DNA of 64,000 nt from Prorocentrum cordatum (GCA_963575745.1 CAUYUJ010015274.1:52501-116500), one strand, 5' to 3'. Counted from the first letter of the stretch, positions 43,161-56,464 are shown. Numbers and translations: made by a program. The notes: generated from the sequence alone by a model not told the origin.

Positions 43161-44205
43161 AAGCGCAGATGCAAAGACAGTTCTGGCGAACCTCGTCGTC
43201 GACGCGGTCGCCTGCGCCAAACGCCATGGTCGGGGGCGTTGCTATGTGCGCGGGGCCGAGCGCGTCGCGGTCCCGGATGGAAGGTGCGTTTTCCCCGTCA
43301 GCGAAGGCATCCTCCGACGGGGGCATTCCTTCAGCGGCCAAGCGTTGTCTGGCGATCGTGGCCGAAACTCGGGTCACCGATTTGGAAAGGAGGGGGAAAG
43401 GAGAGGAGAGACGGGGCAGGGAAGGCAGCGACTCTTAAGCAGGAGGCTTGCTGGGCCTAAACCTGACCATGCACCATATGAGCCTCTAGCGGGAGCCCGC
43501 AACGCCGTTGCGACAAGGAGGCTGCATGTTCTGTCAGATTGAAGCGTGCGAGTGGCCTGAACAGCCGAATCAAACAATCCCACGCCACATGCGACTGTAG
43601 AGGATAAGAGGAGGAGAAGGAGGAGGAGGAGAAGGAGGAGGAGGAGGAGAAGGAGGCGGAGGAGGAGAAGGAGGAGGAGGGGGAGGAGATGCAGGAGAAG
43701 AAGGAAGAGGTCACATTAACTGAAACACGTATCTGCTCAGCACGCGTGGCGTTCTGGCGGCAACATGCCCCGAAGGTGCCAGGAATGCGCGCGGCCGCCG
43801 CCACTCCATAGCGGAGAGCCCCGCGATGACGGCACAGAGCATGCAGTGCTACCCGCGCCTGGTGGCACAAGAGAGCCGCGCAGGTGCCCACCTGCACCTG
43901 CAACTCCTGTAGTCCTGAGAAAACGTCCAGCTCAAAGCCGGACGCAGGAAGGGGGAAGGTGGAACACCGAAAACAATGCTTTCACAGCGGGACAAAGAGC
44001 GAAAAGTTCTTGATTATTTGTCCCGGCCGCCGCCTCAAGCGAACCGACAGGGACCTTCGTCCTGGAATCGGTGGCTCGTGCACCGGCCGTTGAAGACTGT
44101 CCGCAAATAGGCTGCTCGCGCATGCGGGTGGCCGTGGTTCGCCAGTTGTTGTAGGTGGTGTCGTAGTGCCCGAACTGGTCGTGGCCCAGGGAGGGCGGCG
44201 ATCTG
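43161..44205. other. Junction region with (GGA)n tract
   Basis: 43380-43440 and 43605-43705 are GGA/GGAGAA-rich. Between and after are short frames without domains. It separates the copia 5' half (+) from the LINE (-). Confidence 0.55.
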
Positions 44206-46060
44206 CTAGCGATCAAACCTACGCCGGAGATGGAGTTGCGCGCGTGCCCCGGCAGACCCGCGACAAACCGTCGTGAACCTGCGCTGCCACCCCTCGCGTA
44301 CTTGGAGGCGTGTGTCAACCGCCGGGGAGGCGCGGGGCATCTGCGACACCCGAGCGTCTGCGTGCGCCAGCTGAAAGAGGAAATAGCGAGAGCGCCACGT
44401 TCCCAGCCAGGCCTCCCAGGCGAGGGCGCTGTCGACGTTGCTGAGGAGCGCCTCCATGACCCAGGCTCGGGCGCGCACCTGCAAGTCGCCGCGCGCCTCG
44501 AAGCAGACCGCCCGCGCCCTGGAAGCGAGGGCCGCGGCCCGGGCGCCCCCCAGCTCCCATGGAAAGCCCAATGAGCGGAGATCCACTAGGCAGCCTGCTG
44601 CGACCCAGTCCGCGGGCCCTGGGAAGAGGGCAGCGCGCGCCCTCTCTTCCGCGGCGTCGAAGCCATCGGGGAGCGGCCCTAGCTGTTCCGCGAGCGCGAG
44701 GACGGACGCCACGCGCACCCGCTACGCGCGAGCGGACAGGCAGGCACGGGCCCCGAGCTGCCCCCGCAGGTTGGCGCGGCCCCCATGCTTCTTGAATGGC
44801 GCGTCGTTAGGGAACGCGCCCCTTGCCAGGCCCGAGTACGAGGCCAGGGCATTGGCGGCGGCCGCGACGCCCAGCCCCGCCCAGGCCGGCGCGTTGCACC
44901 TCGCCGCGCGGCCGACCGCGAGTCCCTCGAAAGGGTCGATGGGGCACCGCCGCCGTCTTGGGAACGTCCAGCAGGAGGCCAGACATCTGTCCGAACTCCT
45001 CGAAGAAAGCGCGCAGCGCAAGAAGGTGCTCGCATGCCCGCGGCAAAACCGCTACAACGTCATCGGCGCACGCCCGGGGCGTAGCCGTCGGAAAGCGCCG
45101 CTGGAGGCGACGCGAGTACATATCGGAGACCACTGCGAAGAGAAGCGGACTGAGAGGACACCCTTGGCGCGCGCCACGAGAGATAGCAAATGCACGGATT
45201 CGCGCGTCGCTCAGCGAGAACACACAATGGTTGCTCCAATGCAAGCTCAGCGTGAAGTTCCTCAACCACGCAGGCCAGCCGAGAGCGGCGAAGAGAGCGC
45301 GCAGGTGATCTCGCTCGATCGACGGGAAGGCCGCTGCGAAGTCGAAGAAGAAGGCGCGCGCCCCCTCTCCCCGCATGGCGGCTTCCAGCATGGCCTCGTC
45401 GATGTCCAATATATTCGGGATCGTCGGCCGCCCAAGCAATAGTCTCTTTTGCAACAGCGCGACACGTTCGGCGACAGCGGGCTCGACTGCCAGCCGACGC
45501 GCGCTGGCCAACAGACGATTGGAAGTGTTCGTTTGGTGGAGAGGTATCACCTCGCCCGGCCCAAGGAGACCCTGCCCCTGTTAGGTCTGCCCACCCGCCT
45601 TCTTGGGAAGGAAGATTAACAGGCCCTCCTTGAAAGACGGGCAGTCTTGCGCTAGCCGCGAAATAGCGCCCTCGGCGCAGCAATCCTGGAAAGCCTCGCG
45701 CAGCACGTCTACAGCCAGCGCTCCAAGGCAGCCCCAGGCCGAATACGGAATCCAAGTGGAGCCTGGCGCAAAGTCCCCCGACGAAGCGATAGCACGCTGC
45801 ATGCGCCGCCGCCTCGGTCGGAAACCAAGCAGCTCGGAATGCGATGGAGCCCCGCCCCCTGCAGGGGCAAGACCGGCCAGTTGCGCCCCCATCATTCCGA
45901 CGCGATTATCGGAGCCCTCGCGCAACCACTTCTGGAGCAAATCCGCATCGATGCCGCTGGCCCTGAAGACCACTGCCCAGTTGATATTCAGCGCGGCCGC
46001 CATCTCCTCTGGATTGGTCGCGCGGGCGCCGACGCCTAGCAGCGGCGATCAAGACAGGGC
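44206..46060 (-). pseudogene. LINE reverse transcriptase
   Basis: One minus-strand frame runs from about 46060 to 44807 with a single TAG at 45578. N-terminal linker EEMAAALNINWAVVFRASG; EGLLIFLPKKAG (motif 1 region); VIPLHQTNTSNRLLASAR (motif 2); ARAFFFDFAAAFPSIERDHL (motif A, 45311-45354); ISRGARQGCPLSPLLFAVVS (motif B, near 45150-45180); TPRACADDVVAVLP (motif C, near 45060), with Cys-Ala-Asp-Asp in place of Tyr-Ala-Asp-Asp as in dinoflagellate LINEs I know. A shifted frame continues the thumb and C-terminal part (AEQLGPLPDGFDAAEERARA, WELGGARAAALASRARAVC) to 44206. Catalytic Asp residues are intact; one stop and one or more frameshifts. Confidence 0.85.
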
Positions 46061-47165
46061 CCCGGCCCAGGGGCGAGGCGATAGGAAAGGCGACTGGCCT
46101 TGTGGTTCGCCCGCGCCGCTCTGGCCTGCACCCCTGCCTCCTCCAACTCTCTGGCCCTGGTGAATCATTCCACGCCGCGCTGTCTGGCTGGCTCGACCGC
46201 GCGGTCGCAGACCAATCTTTGCCCAGGGCCCGCCTCGCCGCCGAACTCACGCGGATTGCAGGCGGATTGAAATCTCCCCCACGGCATCGGCCTCGGTGGC
46301 CCTCAAGAACTCCATAGTCACCCCGAGCTTTGCCTCGATCCAAACTACTGCCCCGTGTCCGCTCTCCTCTCTCTCTGCAGATTAGCCGCGACAGCCGTGA
46401 TGCTATTACCAGAATACGTAAATGGCGCAAGCCTGAGGCCAGCGGCGGTTCTTTGCAGCGGATCCAGAATTCCAGCGACGTCTGGCGCACAAAATCCGGA
46501 TGCTAGACAGCAGCGTCGGAGACTCCACGGCGCCCAGCAGGCAGGCGATGTGGCGCACGAAAGGCAACGAGAACTGTGCGGTGGCGCGAAAGACCCAGAC
46601 GCCACTCCAAGGCTGCGCTACGAACCTCGCGATCAAGCTGTTCACGAAGATGGCTGTTACACTATATCCAGTCGAGCCGCCCTCTGGACGATGCTGACAT
46701 ATCTGGCAGATGCATCTTTCGCAGCCCGAATGCCCAGCCCAGAGTGGTCTGTAACTGTCGTTATTCCCGCTGGTCCCGCCCACCAATGGCTTCTCCCGCG
46801 GTGGTGGCTCGTGTGCCCACGGGCTGCGGCGCGCAATGGACTCCCAAAACGGACGGCCGCCAATCCGACAAGGTCCCAAATCTCGCAACGCGGAGCCGAA
46901 GACGCTCGCGGAGCGCTGGAAAAGAAGCGCACAACGAAAATCGTCCGGCAAGGCTCCGTAGCAGTCTGCTTCCGTCACCTCGTGACCTGCGTGGAAGTGC
47001 GTCGCCGCGATGTCGAAGTCGCCCGGCCGACACCGCAGAGAAGGGGCGGCGGCCTTGCCGGGCCAGATGACCGCCCGCGCCCACCACGCCTGGCAGCCCG
47101 GCGGCAGCCGCCAAACTCTATGGCCCCCCTCCTTGCCATGCGCTTCCGAAAACAGCGCCCCGTCG
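46061..47165 (-). pseudogene. Probable upstream part of the LINE
   Basis: Minus-strand frames 46406-46978 and neighbours (GYSVTAIFVNSLIARFVAQP, LPFVRHIACLLGAVESP) are open but I cannot place an apurinic endonuclease motif with confidence. Position just upstream of the RT and absence of another feature suggest the decayed endonuclease/ORF1 region. It stops near the (CTC/ATC)n tract. Confidence 0.3.
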
Positions 47166-47216
47166 CTGCCGAGAGAAGATAACGAGTCTTTGGCTCGCGC
47201 TCCTCCTTCCCCCCCT

Positions 47217-47650
<434 letters not shown>

Positions 47651-48530
47651 TCGCGCCAGTCTCTCGAGGAAGACCAGAAATTCACCGACATGCGACCACG
47701 TGGTTGTAGGAGTGGTGGCATGGGATCATCGGCATAGCATGCCTCGTCGCGTGCCGCCGTTTTCCCCAATGTTTGTCCAACGAAGACGTTGCCAATGTTA
47801 TATCATGGCGTACGAAGTATCTTCCACGCACTGCTGCCCACGTCTTTGCACGCCGCCGTCGGAAGACACTTGATACCTTCAGGACCGAGCACAGGCACGC
47901 TGTGGAATAGGATCTCAGGTCACAGCTTAAGGGCGTTCGCGATGGCGGAGCCCTTCAAACATAAACCTGCGAAACAGATCCCTGCAAACATGAAGCCAAC
48001 CCACGGCGCGGCAGCGGGCGGAGAAGGGTTCGGAACGCTACTGCCACCCAGGAAATTAGAAGCCTCATGCACCGCGTGATCAGCGGTGGCGACGAGGCCC
48101 TGTCTGCTCGCGCGGAGCGCGCATTGTCCACTTCCACCGGGGCGCCTCTCGCGGTGAGGGGAGGGAATTCACCGGAGAATCCTCTGGAGAGAGGGCGTGC
48201 CACTTGCGGAAGGAACGCTGATCCCACGCAAATGTCGCCATCGGCGCCAACACTGTGTCACCTCCAATCTGCATTTCGCGCAGCTCATCTTGGGGGTTGG
48301 CCACGACGGTCCGAGGTAGGCCAGGTTCGCTCCTGTCGCCTGAGGGGGGAATCAAAGAGCGCGCGCCTGAGATTCTGAACGGCCACGACCAGAGGCCCTT
48401 CTGGTAACAAACACACTCGTGCGAATGGGAGACTCGGGGAGGGCACAACGAGGGCCAGTAGCAACGAGACGGGCTGTCTCGGCGGCCTCCGACGTCTCCT
48501 CGGTCTTCATATTGGTAACGGGAAATGAGC
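47651..48530. other. No gene supported
   Basis: Mixed-composition DNA next to the 3' end of the minus-strand copia. Short frames on both strands, none recognised. It may include the element's 3' untranslated region and LTR, but no matching second LTR was found. Confidence 0.4.
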
Positions 48531-49360
48531 GATAGCACCAATAACTCTTGCCAACAATGAGCCCTCTTAGGCTCAAAGTATTTCATCATCATGTCAGCAG
48601 TTTGCTCGTTGTCTCCCCATGTATGTAAGTTGCGTGTGTTCCTGATAGCGTGTCTCTGGCATCCAATCCAAGTTAGTGCGATGAGTACGATGAAGATGAC
48701 GAAGCGCGGGCGCTTGTACTATGGTGATAACTGCCTGGTTGTCCTCGTCAACAATGAGATGCACCATCGAAGGTGGTGCTGGCGTGGATGAAGGGCGTGG
48801 GGCACGTAGTACGATGTCCTCCTATATGATGTTGGATGTGTGCGATGGTGGTGGCGGCGTAGCTCGCGTCGACGTAGCGCGCGTTGGCGGCGTCTTCCGC
48901 GGAGGCGCCCTGCGTGGCTTCTTCTTCTTGGCGGCCATGGACGCGCCAACGTTCCCCCCTCGGCGTGAATCGCGAACCACAGCTTCCCAGAAGGAAAGCA
49001 AAGGTAGACCTTCAGTGCACAGCGCCGCGTCGAAAGCCACAATCTCGGACTCCGCAGACGAGCGCGACGCGACGGCCTGCTTCTTGCACGCAGCGTTGAA
49101 CGTGAAGAATGCGCTGGGACCCACCAGCGCGACGAAGTTGGACACGCACTCCAAGCACCGAATAATGCACTGGTGAGTGAAGCCACGCATGTCGCGTCGA
49201 ACCCCACGAACTTTCGACGCAGACGCGTTGCTTGGCAACGCCCCCCGGTAGCATGGGTCGGATTGTGGCCATTTGTTTGTCGAAGACGATTTGCGGTACT
49301 TCCCGTGTCTCCTGACCTCAGCCCGAGCGGTGGCCGGGCGGAGTTGGTGGGTCAGATTCA
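48531..49360 (-). pseudogene. Third copia fragment: RNase H
   Basis: Minus strand. NFVALVGPSAFFTFNAACKK then KKQAVASRSSAESEIVAFDA (SSAESE at about 49045-49063) is the copia RNase H glutamate block; LCTEGLPLLSFWEAVV follows. A Lys/Arg/Pro-rich stretch (49000-48840) interrupts. Then HLIVDEDNQAVITIVQ (48745-48780) with the next Asp, HLHRTHRTNLDW (48672-48705) and, after a shift, NEQTADMMMKYF (48577-48612), the usual end of copia pol. Order and residues fit well; several frameshifts. Confidence 0.8.
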
Positions 49361-50290
49361 GCACCACTGTGCCATATCAAGCCCCATCCAAATTTCAGGT
49401 TGGTTTTAGGACCTGCCGTCTTGAAGTCATCGACGTAGACGGATATAATGAGATCAAATTTGTCATGCTTCCAGACGCATTCCTGTCCAGGGATAGGTCA
49501 GAATCCCACTGGCCCCAGGCAATCACAGCAGCGTCGCCCCCAAAATACACCCGCCAACGGATGGCCATGGAGAGCGAAGTGCAGTCGACAAACGGGATTC
49601 TCGCATGTAGCCCAAGAGGCAGGCCGTGGCCATTCGGGCAAGGTAATCCACGCCACGCGTCAACGGGATCGACTCGACCGCCACCGCAGAGCAAGGCCTG
49701 CGCGCAGGCCCCGGACGCATCACTTTGTTCGCCGCCGCTGTCCGGCAACGGCGCCGCGGCGCCGCGCAATTTGGAGGCCTCAATGCGCGGGGAACTTGGG
49801 GCTGTGTCAGCGAATGCAATGGCTAGGCCGCTTTTGTCTTCAACGCTGTCCCCCTGGACCATGACGCGGCCCTTGTTCTCCTGAAGCTCCGGGGGTAGCT
49901 CGGCATGTTTGACGCGAGAAAACTCTGGCACGCCAGCAAAATGAACGGCATTTATGGCATTGCGCGCGCCCTTTCTCACATCATCGCGCCCCGCGACTGC
50001 TTCGAGCATCAAATCTTGATTTTTCCCGTCGTTCACATTCATTGCGAAGTGCATCTTGTGCTCACGGTCATGCCGCAACTTCCTTCTCAGTGAGGTTGCG
50101 GGTGACGAGACACGGGCGTTCCCAGTGAGTCGCGTCGAGCTTGTTCCTGCGTTCCCAATGGTAGCCCAGCACACGCGGAATCGCAGGCACTGCACCGTCG
50201 TTGTCGAGCAGCGCAAGCGAGCGCGCAACACTCGCGGGAATGGCTTCCGGTCGTGGACGGTAACATAAGACGGCGGTGATGTCGCGCGGT
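49361..50290 (-). pseudogene. Third copia fragment: reverse transcriptase with YVDD
   Basis: Minus strand. KHAELPPELQENKGRVMVQG and APSSPRIEASKLRGA (49790-49900) form the fingers; SDASGACAQALLCG carries the motif A Asp; ARPASWA-type text leads to NPVCRLHFALHGHPLAGVFW (motif B region), then a TGA, then DLIISVYVDDFKTAGPKTN with YVDD at 49426-49437. Unlike the first element, the catalytic Asp pair is retained. One TGA and two frameshifts are visible. The fragment belongs to the copia family whose RT carries KGR.V.QG, as I recall it. Confidence 0.85.
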
Positions 50291-51110
50291 CGGTCAAGGA
50301 GGGCGGCGCGAAGTACGTCGCCGTCGGTGACGCCCTTGACGCGTCGTCTCAGATTACGGCGTTGTTGTGTAGATCGTCAGTTACACGTCGTTCCGCGGCG
50401 GCCCATGCGGGGCCGTCACCGTCGCGGGTACAGAAGCGATGAGAACGTTTATCAGTTCTAGCAGATCGATTGCGCATCTCCTGTGCTCAAGTTAAAAAAT
50501 TGGCGAACTCTTGTTCGGCCCGTCGCCCCCCCATGGACATGGTGCTCCAGACATCGGGCAAGCTGCGGTCTAGCCAGGACGTGGCCTGGACGCGGGTAAG
50601 GCGACCAAATATACTCATCTTGCCGTCTGCGATAATCCCGGGCCGCTCGTGGAAGCGAATGACTCAGGTCCAAGGCTCGCTGAGATGGCGATGGCCATTA
50701 TCGCTCACGCCATCCCGCGCATCGCGGAGATGCCACTCGCCCTCAAAAGTAGATGCGGTCTCGAAGTTACGGATGACGTCGAGCTTGTCTACCAGGACAT
50801 GGACCCCGACCACATCGTCGGCAGGGCGAACAAGCCGAGCACGAGGTGCACGAATGCGACGTAGGATAGCCTCACTGCGTCGCCCCCGGCAATCAGGCTC
50901 GGGAGCTGAAGCCGCCGGATCCGTTGCCTCGGGGAGGACTGGCTCGGGGGGCAGCGCTCCGGAGTCGGAAGCTTCGGGTCTGGTTCGGGAAGCCCGATGC
51001 TGCTGGGGTCGCCCCACTCAGCTGGGCAAAAGAATATTGGGTTGTCTTGGACCGGATCTCCTAGCGGACGAGATGCCTGGAAAGCCATCAACTCATGTGC
51101 TCCCGGGTTG
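50291..51110 (-). pseudogene. Third copia fragment: linker between integrase and RT
   Basis: Minus-strand text PDVWSTMSMGGRRAEQEFAN and AQEMRNRSARTDKRSHRF resembles the W..MS...R helical block upstream of RT in this family; further upstream is Pro/Glu-rich (GALPPEPVLPEATDPAASAP). The integrase itself is not found beyond about 51110. Confidence 0.45.
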
Positions 51111-53289
51111 CCCTGGCTTTGCACCGACGCCTGACGACGTGACGCGTGGTGAATTGATCGATGGTTGTTCGCGTCCCTCTCCTGCCTCCTGCTTCCCCTC
51201 TCCTCCAAAACAGTGCACTGGGGGAAAATGTGGGGTTCCACACACGTGTGGCTCCGTATGCATATGAATCCTGTAGCTTAGGATACCGCCCACATTGGGA
51301 TCCATGTGCACGCATAGGGGTCAGCACATGGCGCTCCTCACGTGCATAGGGTCTCACACACACACACATGCAGGACATCGCGAGCACACGTGCGGCTCCG
51401 CACGCTGAGGTTCCACAAGCACAACGATCCACACACACACTCACTGTGTTCCACACGTCTAGTTTCCCACATGTTGTTGCACGGAGCAGTTGTTTTGGGT
51501 CCGCGCGTTGGCATTGTGTGCAAAAGGTCGGGAAGCCACATGCTCGGTGCCTGCTGTGGGAATGTGTCGAACAACGCGCTTAAGGCGCTGGGAGCCCAGT
51601 TACATTCATATGCATGGAGCCACTCATCCTTAACTAACAAACTGACGAACTCCTGGGAACTACAAAGCAGAGGTTTGGTGAACACGCTTGGTTCCGTTAA
51701 GTCGAAAAACCATGATATGGCACATTTGTGTAGAACACTTTGACTTTTGTTCAGAAGCGTCGCGAGTTGTGTGAGGTGCGCATCGGTTGTTCAGAGTTAC
51801 GATGGCCTTCCACACGAAACGGCAAACAACATAGTGAAAGCCATTGCCACTAATCGCTTCTGAGTTTTACTCCCTTGGAGAGGTGTAGATGATAATGGAA
51901 TTGCGACTGTCCTGTCCCATAGTCTCCCGTCCCCCATGCTTTTTTTCACCATTCCCCTCCGATCGATGCCCCTGCCCTGTGCCGCCCGTGTCTATCCACT
52001 GCATCCGCCTTTCCCTTTCCACCTCCCTTCATTTCATCTGACATCGCGTCTCCTACGACCCGCTCCATGCTCCTTCCTCCGTCGCTACCCGTTTCCAAGG
52101 TTTGTTCTCGAAGTTGTTCCACTTCTCCGCCCCTCGTTCGCTCGCTACTCTGCATTCGCCCTCCGTCCTTCCCCCTTCCCTTATCCTCCGCCCTCCCTGT
52201 CCTGCCCCTCCTCGCATCTCGCCGTGGCATGCATGCCACGCTTCCCTGCGATTCCACGGGGAGCGTGCCCACCGATTCTGGGCCCAGGACGGGCCCGGTC
52301 ACGATCGGTGCACGTGGATAGCCGGTGCCCCCCGGCGCTTTCCTCCCAGGCTCCACGGCCCTCCCCGCATCTCCACGTTGGCTGTCTTTTCGGCTGGGCA
52401 GCAGGCGCTGCCCTCGGCCGCCGCGGCTGCGTCCGCGACTCGCTGGGCGGCCACGCTCGGTCGAGGAACCCGGCGCGTGGGGCGGCGAGGGCGGCAAGAC
52501 AGCTCGGTGGCTTCAAGGGCAACGCTAGGGGGGCAACAGTCAACCCGCCCAGCAAGGACGAGAAACTTTCCAAGGCTACCCTTGCACCTTTCCCCTTTGG
52601 CTCATCCTTGGCCACTCTCGCTCGCCGCGCCCCGCTCGAAAAGTGTCGGCACGGCCCTCCAAGGCCCTTGCATCTTTATCGTGCGTCCTTATTATGCGTG
52701 TGCTCAGTGGGGGCCCAGGCCCGGAGGGGGGTGCGTCGACCAGAATCGCCCGTTCATCGCCGAGAGGCGCCCAATAGCCCACCCCGCCCAGAGGCGTTCG
52801 GATTCGCTCTCGGGAGTCTATCGCCTACTGGGCGTGTATCGCCGGTCGAGGTCGATGTTCCTCCCCCCTGAGCCGTTTCCCCTTTATTTGTTGCCCCCCC
52901 ACGACTGCAACAGGGGCAGGCAGCCCAGGGGCGAAATTCACACGCATCGAAGGGCTCCAGTCGCTCATGCAGTGCCCATTTCGATCCGATCGATCTGGTT
53001 CGATGTCGATCCTGGCCGGCCCGATCCGATTCGACTTCGATGTTCCGACGATCAGACGTGGCCCCATGATTGCATGGCGCTCTTGTGCAGACTGGCGCAG
53101 CCGATCTGATTCGATTCCGATGCCGTGCCTGTGCTGCCCGATGCGATGCGCATTTCGAGGGGGTCCGATTTACCATTTCATGCTGACTGATCCTGCCATG
53201 TCTTCGACTATGCTTCCGCGCGGACACGTGTAACGCCCGCCCCTGGGCTATCTGTCGTTTTATGGGACCCCCTAGGCCCATTTAGCCCC
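51111..53289. other. Anonymous DNA with CACA/C-T-rich stretches and dispersed repeats
   Basis: 51230-51520 is rich in cacac/acatg words; 51930-52240 is pyrimidine-rich. 52567-52672 (ctttccaaggctacccttgc ... gccccgctcgaaaag) is homologous to 63620-63732. 52965-53155 has three degenerate copies of a gattcgattccgat-like unit related to 37558-37765. No gene supported. Confidence 0.5.
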
Positions 53290-53585
53290 CACAGCGATAC
53301 TTCCGTAGCTGTGTGTATTGGCTCTGTTTGAAAATGGCAGCGTCTCGCCCGCCGCGCGCGCGCCCTCCCCAGGCGCACCCTCTCGGCCGGCTGGCCCTCT
53401 CTGATTCACTGATCCATAGGGTCAACGTAAGCTTAACGGACAGTTATACCACATGCATGGCGTGGACGGCTACATTCCCTACATCACTTCCCCCGACGAT
53501 GAACTTGTTCAAGAGGCTTTAAAACAATGCCGAACAACAACTTATCAATATGGTTACAATACATGGCAACGCCATTGAAAAGGGT
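53290..53585 (+). repeat. Dispersed ~300-bp unit, copy 1
   Basis: Direct repeat of 56465-56785. Order: cgata.ttccgtagctgtgt, ctctgtttgaaaa.gg, cccgccgcgcgcgcgccct, cggccctctct, ccatagggtcaac, then atggcgtgga..actacat. In the last third, a frame reading HGVDGYIPYITSPDDEL here and HGVEDYIPYFTFPEDKPEQ in the other copy shows several third-position differences, which suggests it was translated. The TCCGTAGC...TTGGCTC start resembles a decayed dinoflagellate spliced leader. Confidence 0.75.
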
Positions 53586-54932
53586 TGGCAACATATTTGT
53601 TATCCGCCGAAAGTTCCGCATTCGACGAAAGTGGTTCTATCTGATGGAGGAACGGTGATTTTTTTATTCAAGGGTGATGTGCGTCCTGAAGAAGGATCAC
53701 GCCATGAAAAGATGAGTGCGGCAGTTCCTGAATCCGACCCCGTCGACGAGGTCGAGGAGTCGAGTTGACGTCCCTTCAAAAAGGTGTTCTGGAATCATTC
53801 ACTCGCAGAAGAGCCTCGTCCAAGTGCGCCGAGGCTCAAGAACAATATCACCTTCCACCAAGGACATGAAGGAGATGGAAATGATGACGTCCTCCCGCTC
53901 GATGACCGCGCGGTCGCTTCCGAGCGCCCCTCGAGTGGCGACCGCGGTGAGGGTGCCGTATCATCCGAGGGGAACTTCTCTCGCAGATCTACGCCTGCGC
54001 CGATGGGTTATTGTGAGTGTCAGGAACCGCAAGTCTATGGGCGCGGGGTCTATGACCCAATGTTCCCCGCCCCGCTAGGTGATCTTCTGCGGCGTTGCGC
54101 GCAAGCGCCGCCCATGCGTGGCGAAGATGCGGCAAGCCCATCGCATGGTTCCCTGGAACGGCACTTGGGGGACATCACGGGCGAGGAGTTCGCGCTCGAC
54201 ATTGATTGACCGGCAAACAAACAGAGTCGAGAACCGACGGGCCTTTCGATTACTTCGCCTCTCGGAAAGCGAAGCAGGTCCGGCGATGCCCAGGAGCAGC
54301 GCCCAATCCTCGTTCCTGGGGGGGTGCCCGGGAGCTATGCCCCCGGGCCCCCCGGGCGGACTTCGATGTTTGAATCCCTTGATCTTCGCGCCCGCTCTCC
54401 CTGGAAGGAAAGCGGTGAGAGAGGCTGGCCCAGGGCTCCGAGGCCGCGATCACAGGTGTCGGACTTGTCTGGCTTGTCGAGAAGATCGAGCCCCTTTAGC
54501 GTGCGGATCAACGCCGAGTGTGCCAGCTTTGGCTCCGGGTGCGGTGACTTGCCTGAGTCGCGGTGCCCCGGCCTTTCGGGCCAGTGTAAGAAGCCCGTCT
54601 GCTTTGGATGCTCCGACAGCTGTGATTTCTGCGATCGCAGTTTCCTCTGCCCGACTTGCGCGGCTCCCTGTGCGCGCGACTGCGCTGGATTACGGGTCGA
54701 TGAGTGGCGAGAGGCAGGGGAAAGGAAGGGTCTCGAGATAGTGGAAGGCAGGGAACGAGACCTAGCTGAAACGCGCGAGCAGCTGAGGCAATCAGAGCTC
54801 CGACAGCAGGAAGTCGCTATCCGCCAGTCGGAATGTGGCCGGGGGGGCAGGGCAAACGCTGCTCGCGCCCAGGGAGAGCGTCGGCAGGCTGCAGCGGCGG
54901 CGGATATTATAAGTTATATACAACAAGCTTGA
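53550..54932 (+). pseudogene. Cys-rich and coiled-coil protein frame with two TGA stops
   Basis: A single frame of 1383 bp interrupted only by TGA at 53766 and 54207. N-terminal part: HGNAIEKGWQHICYPPKVPH and VVLSDGGTVIFLFKGDVRP, likely a small beta fold; then a Ser/Asp-rich linker (HEGDGNDDVLPLDD), MGYCECQEPQVYGRGVYD and GDITGEEFALDID. After the second TGA comes a Cys cluster (GQCKKPVCFGCSDSCDFCDR, SFLCPTCAAPCARDC) with CxxC pairs, probably zinc-binding, then a Glu/Arg/Gln helix (RERDLAETREQLRQSELRQQ). Not recognised. Either a gene with decayed codons or a family where TGA matters; the first is likelier. Confidence 0.5.
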
Positions 54933-55215
54933 AAACGCCGTCGCCCCCGAGCGCCAGGCACATCTTCACGGGGGGAACTTGGCGGAAGCAGCGAGGCGCG
55001 CAGTCCTGGGGGCTGGCGGGGCCCAGGGGGCGACGACGGCGCAGGCCGCCGCGGAATTGCGGGCATCAGAGAACCGAAATGCACTACTGGCGGCAGAAGC
55101 CGCCGCTGCCTTGCAGCAGGCCGAGGCGAACCGACTCGTCGCGCATGGGAGATCTGCTCGATCCGAGGCTGGGAAGCTACGCGCTCGCGGGGGGGGGCGC
55201 GGTGAATTGAATTGA
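54933..55215 (+). pseudogene. Continuation of the coiled-coil frame (shifted)
   Basis: After a frame change near 54932 the sequence reads KLENAVAPERQAHLHGGN, AEAARRAVLGAGGAQGATTA, QAAAELRASENRNALLAAEA, AAALQQAEANRLVAHGR: an Ala/Glu/Gln/Arg helix of coiled-coil character continuing the preceding protein. It ends at a TGA-bearing junction just before the frame EEKVAARTRAVELRAVQLRE, which enters the GA tract. Confidence 0.45.
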
Positions 55216-55270
55216 TTGTTGAAGAGAAGGTCGCTGCGCGCACTCGCGCGGTGGAGTTGAGGGCTGTCCA

Positions 55271-55651
<381 letters not shown>

Positions 55652-56464
55652 GCGCGTTTGACTATATCGGCGGTGCTCCCAGGCGCGGGCCTTCTGCAGA
55701 AGGTGCGGGGCGACCTCGTTCCGCGCAGCCCGAGGGGCGTCCGAAGGCAGTAAGAGCGGGTGAGGGTGGCGCGGGCAGGGGGGGGGGGGCGATGCGAGCA
55801 GTGGCAGAGGCGCGAAGAGGGCCAACAGCCAGGCGCCCGATGACCGTCGAGAGTTTCTGAGGCGCTGTGCTGAGAACCCGACGCAGTGGGATGCCCCGCA
55901 GAGCTCGGGGGCAGCCTCTTCTGGATGCACGCCGACGCTGCGTCCTCCGGCTGCCCGGGATTCTCGGAATGCTCCGTGGCGCTCTGATGCCGAGGCGCCC
56001 AGGCGCCGGACTTGGCGCGGGCGCTACGTCGCGGAGTAACGGGCCGCGGATTTTCCACATTTTGGCAGGGCAGTGCCAGTGACTGGTGGTCATCATGGAC
56101 GTGGAGCTCGGATGCCCGGAGCAGCGACAGCTGGGGCTCGCGCGGCCGCAGGTGAGGGTGGTGGTGGGGGGGGGGGGGGGGGGGGCCGGGGCGGATGCCG
56201 GCGACGACGTCGCCAGGCCCCCCTCGAGTCCAATTACTTTGCGGCTCGAAAGCGCCCGCGTGGGACGGTTGTGCCGCCGCGGGGCAGGGGTGCGATGCAC
56301 TTGCGTCGAGCGCGCGGCGAGCCAGTCTGAGGGCAGACTGCCGGGCGCCGCGTGCGTTTTTAAGTATTTTGGGGCGTTGCTTAAAACAGGAACGCCCGCC
56401 TGCGCGCGTGGGGCACGCCGGGCCGGCCGCGGGGGGAGTCGCTTTAGGCTGCCAGCCAGGCCCA
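55652..56464. other. GC-rich DNA, no gene supported
   Basis: Contains a G run at about 56160-56184. Open frames on both strands have Arg/Pro/Ala-rich composition typical of non-coding GC-rich DNA. Confidence 0.5.

Noticed and set aside
51936-53109. 311- and 335-codon frames in C/T-rich DNA
   Set aside because: Pro/Arg/Ser-dominated composition in overlapping frames, no conserved block, and they cross dispersed repeats.
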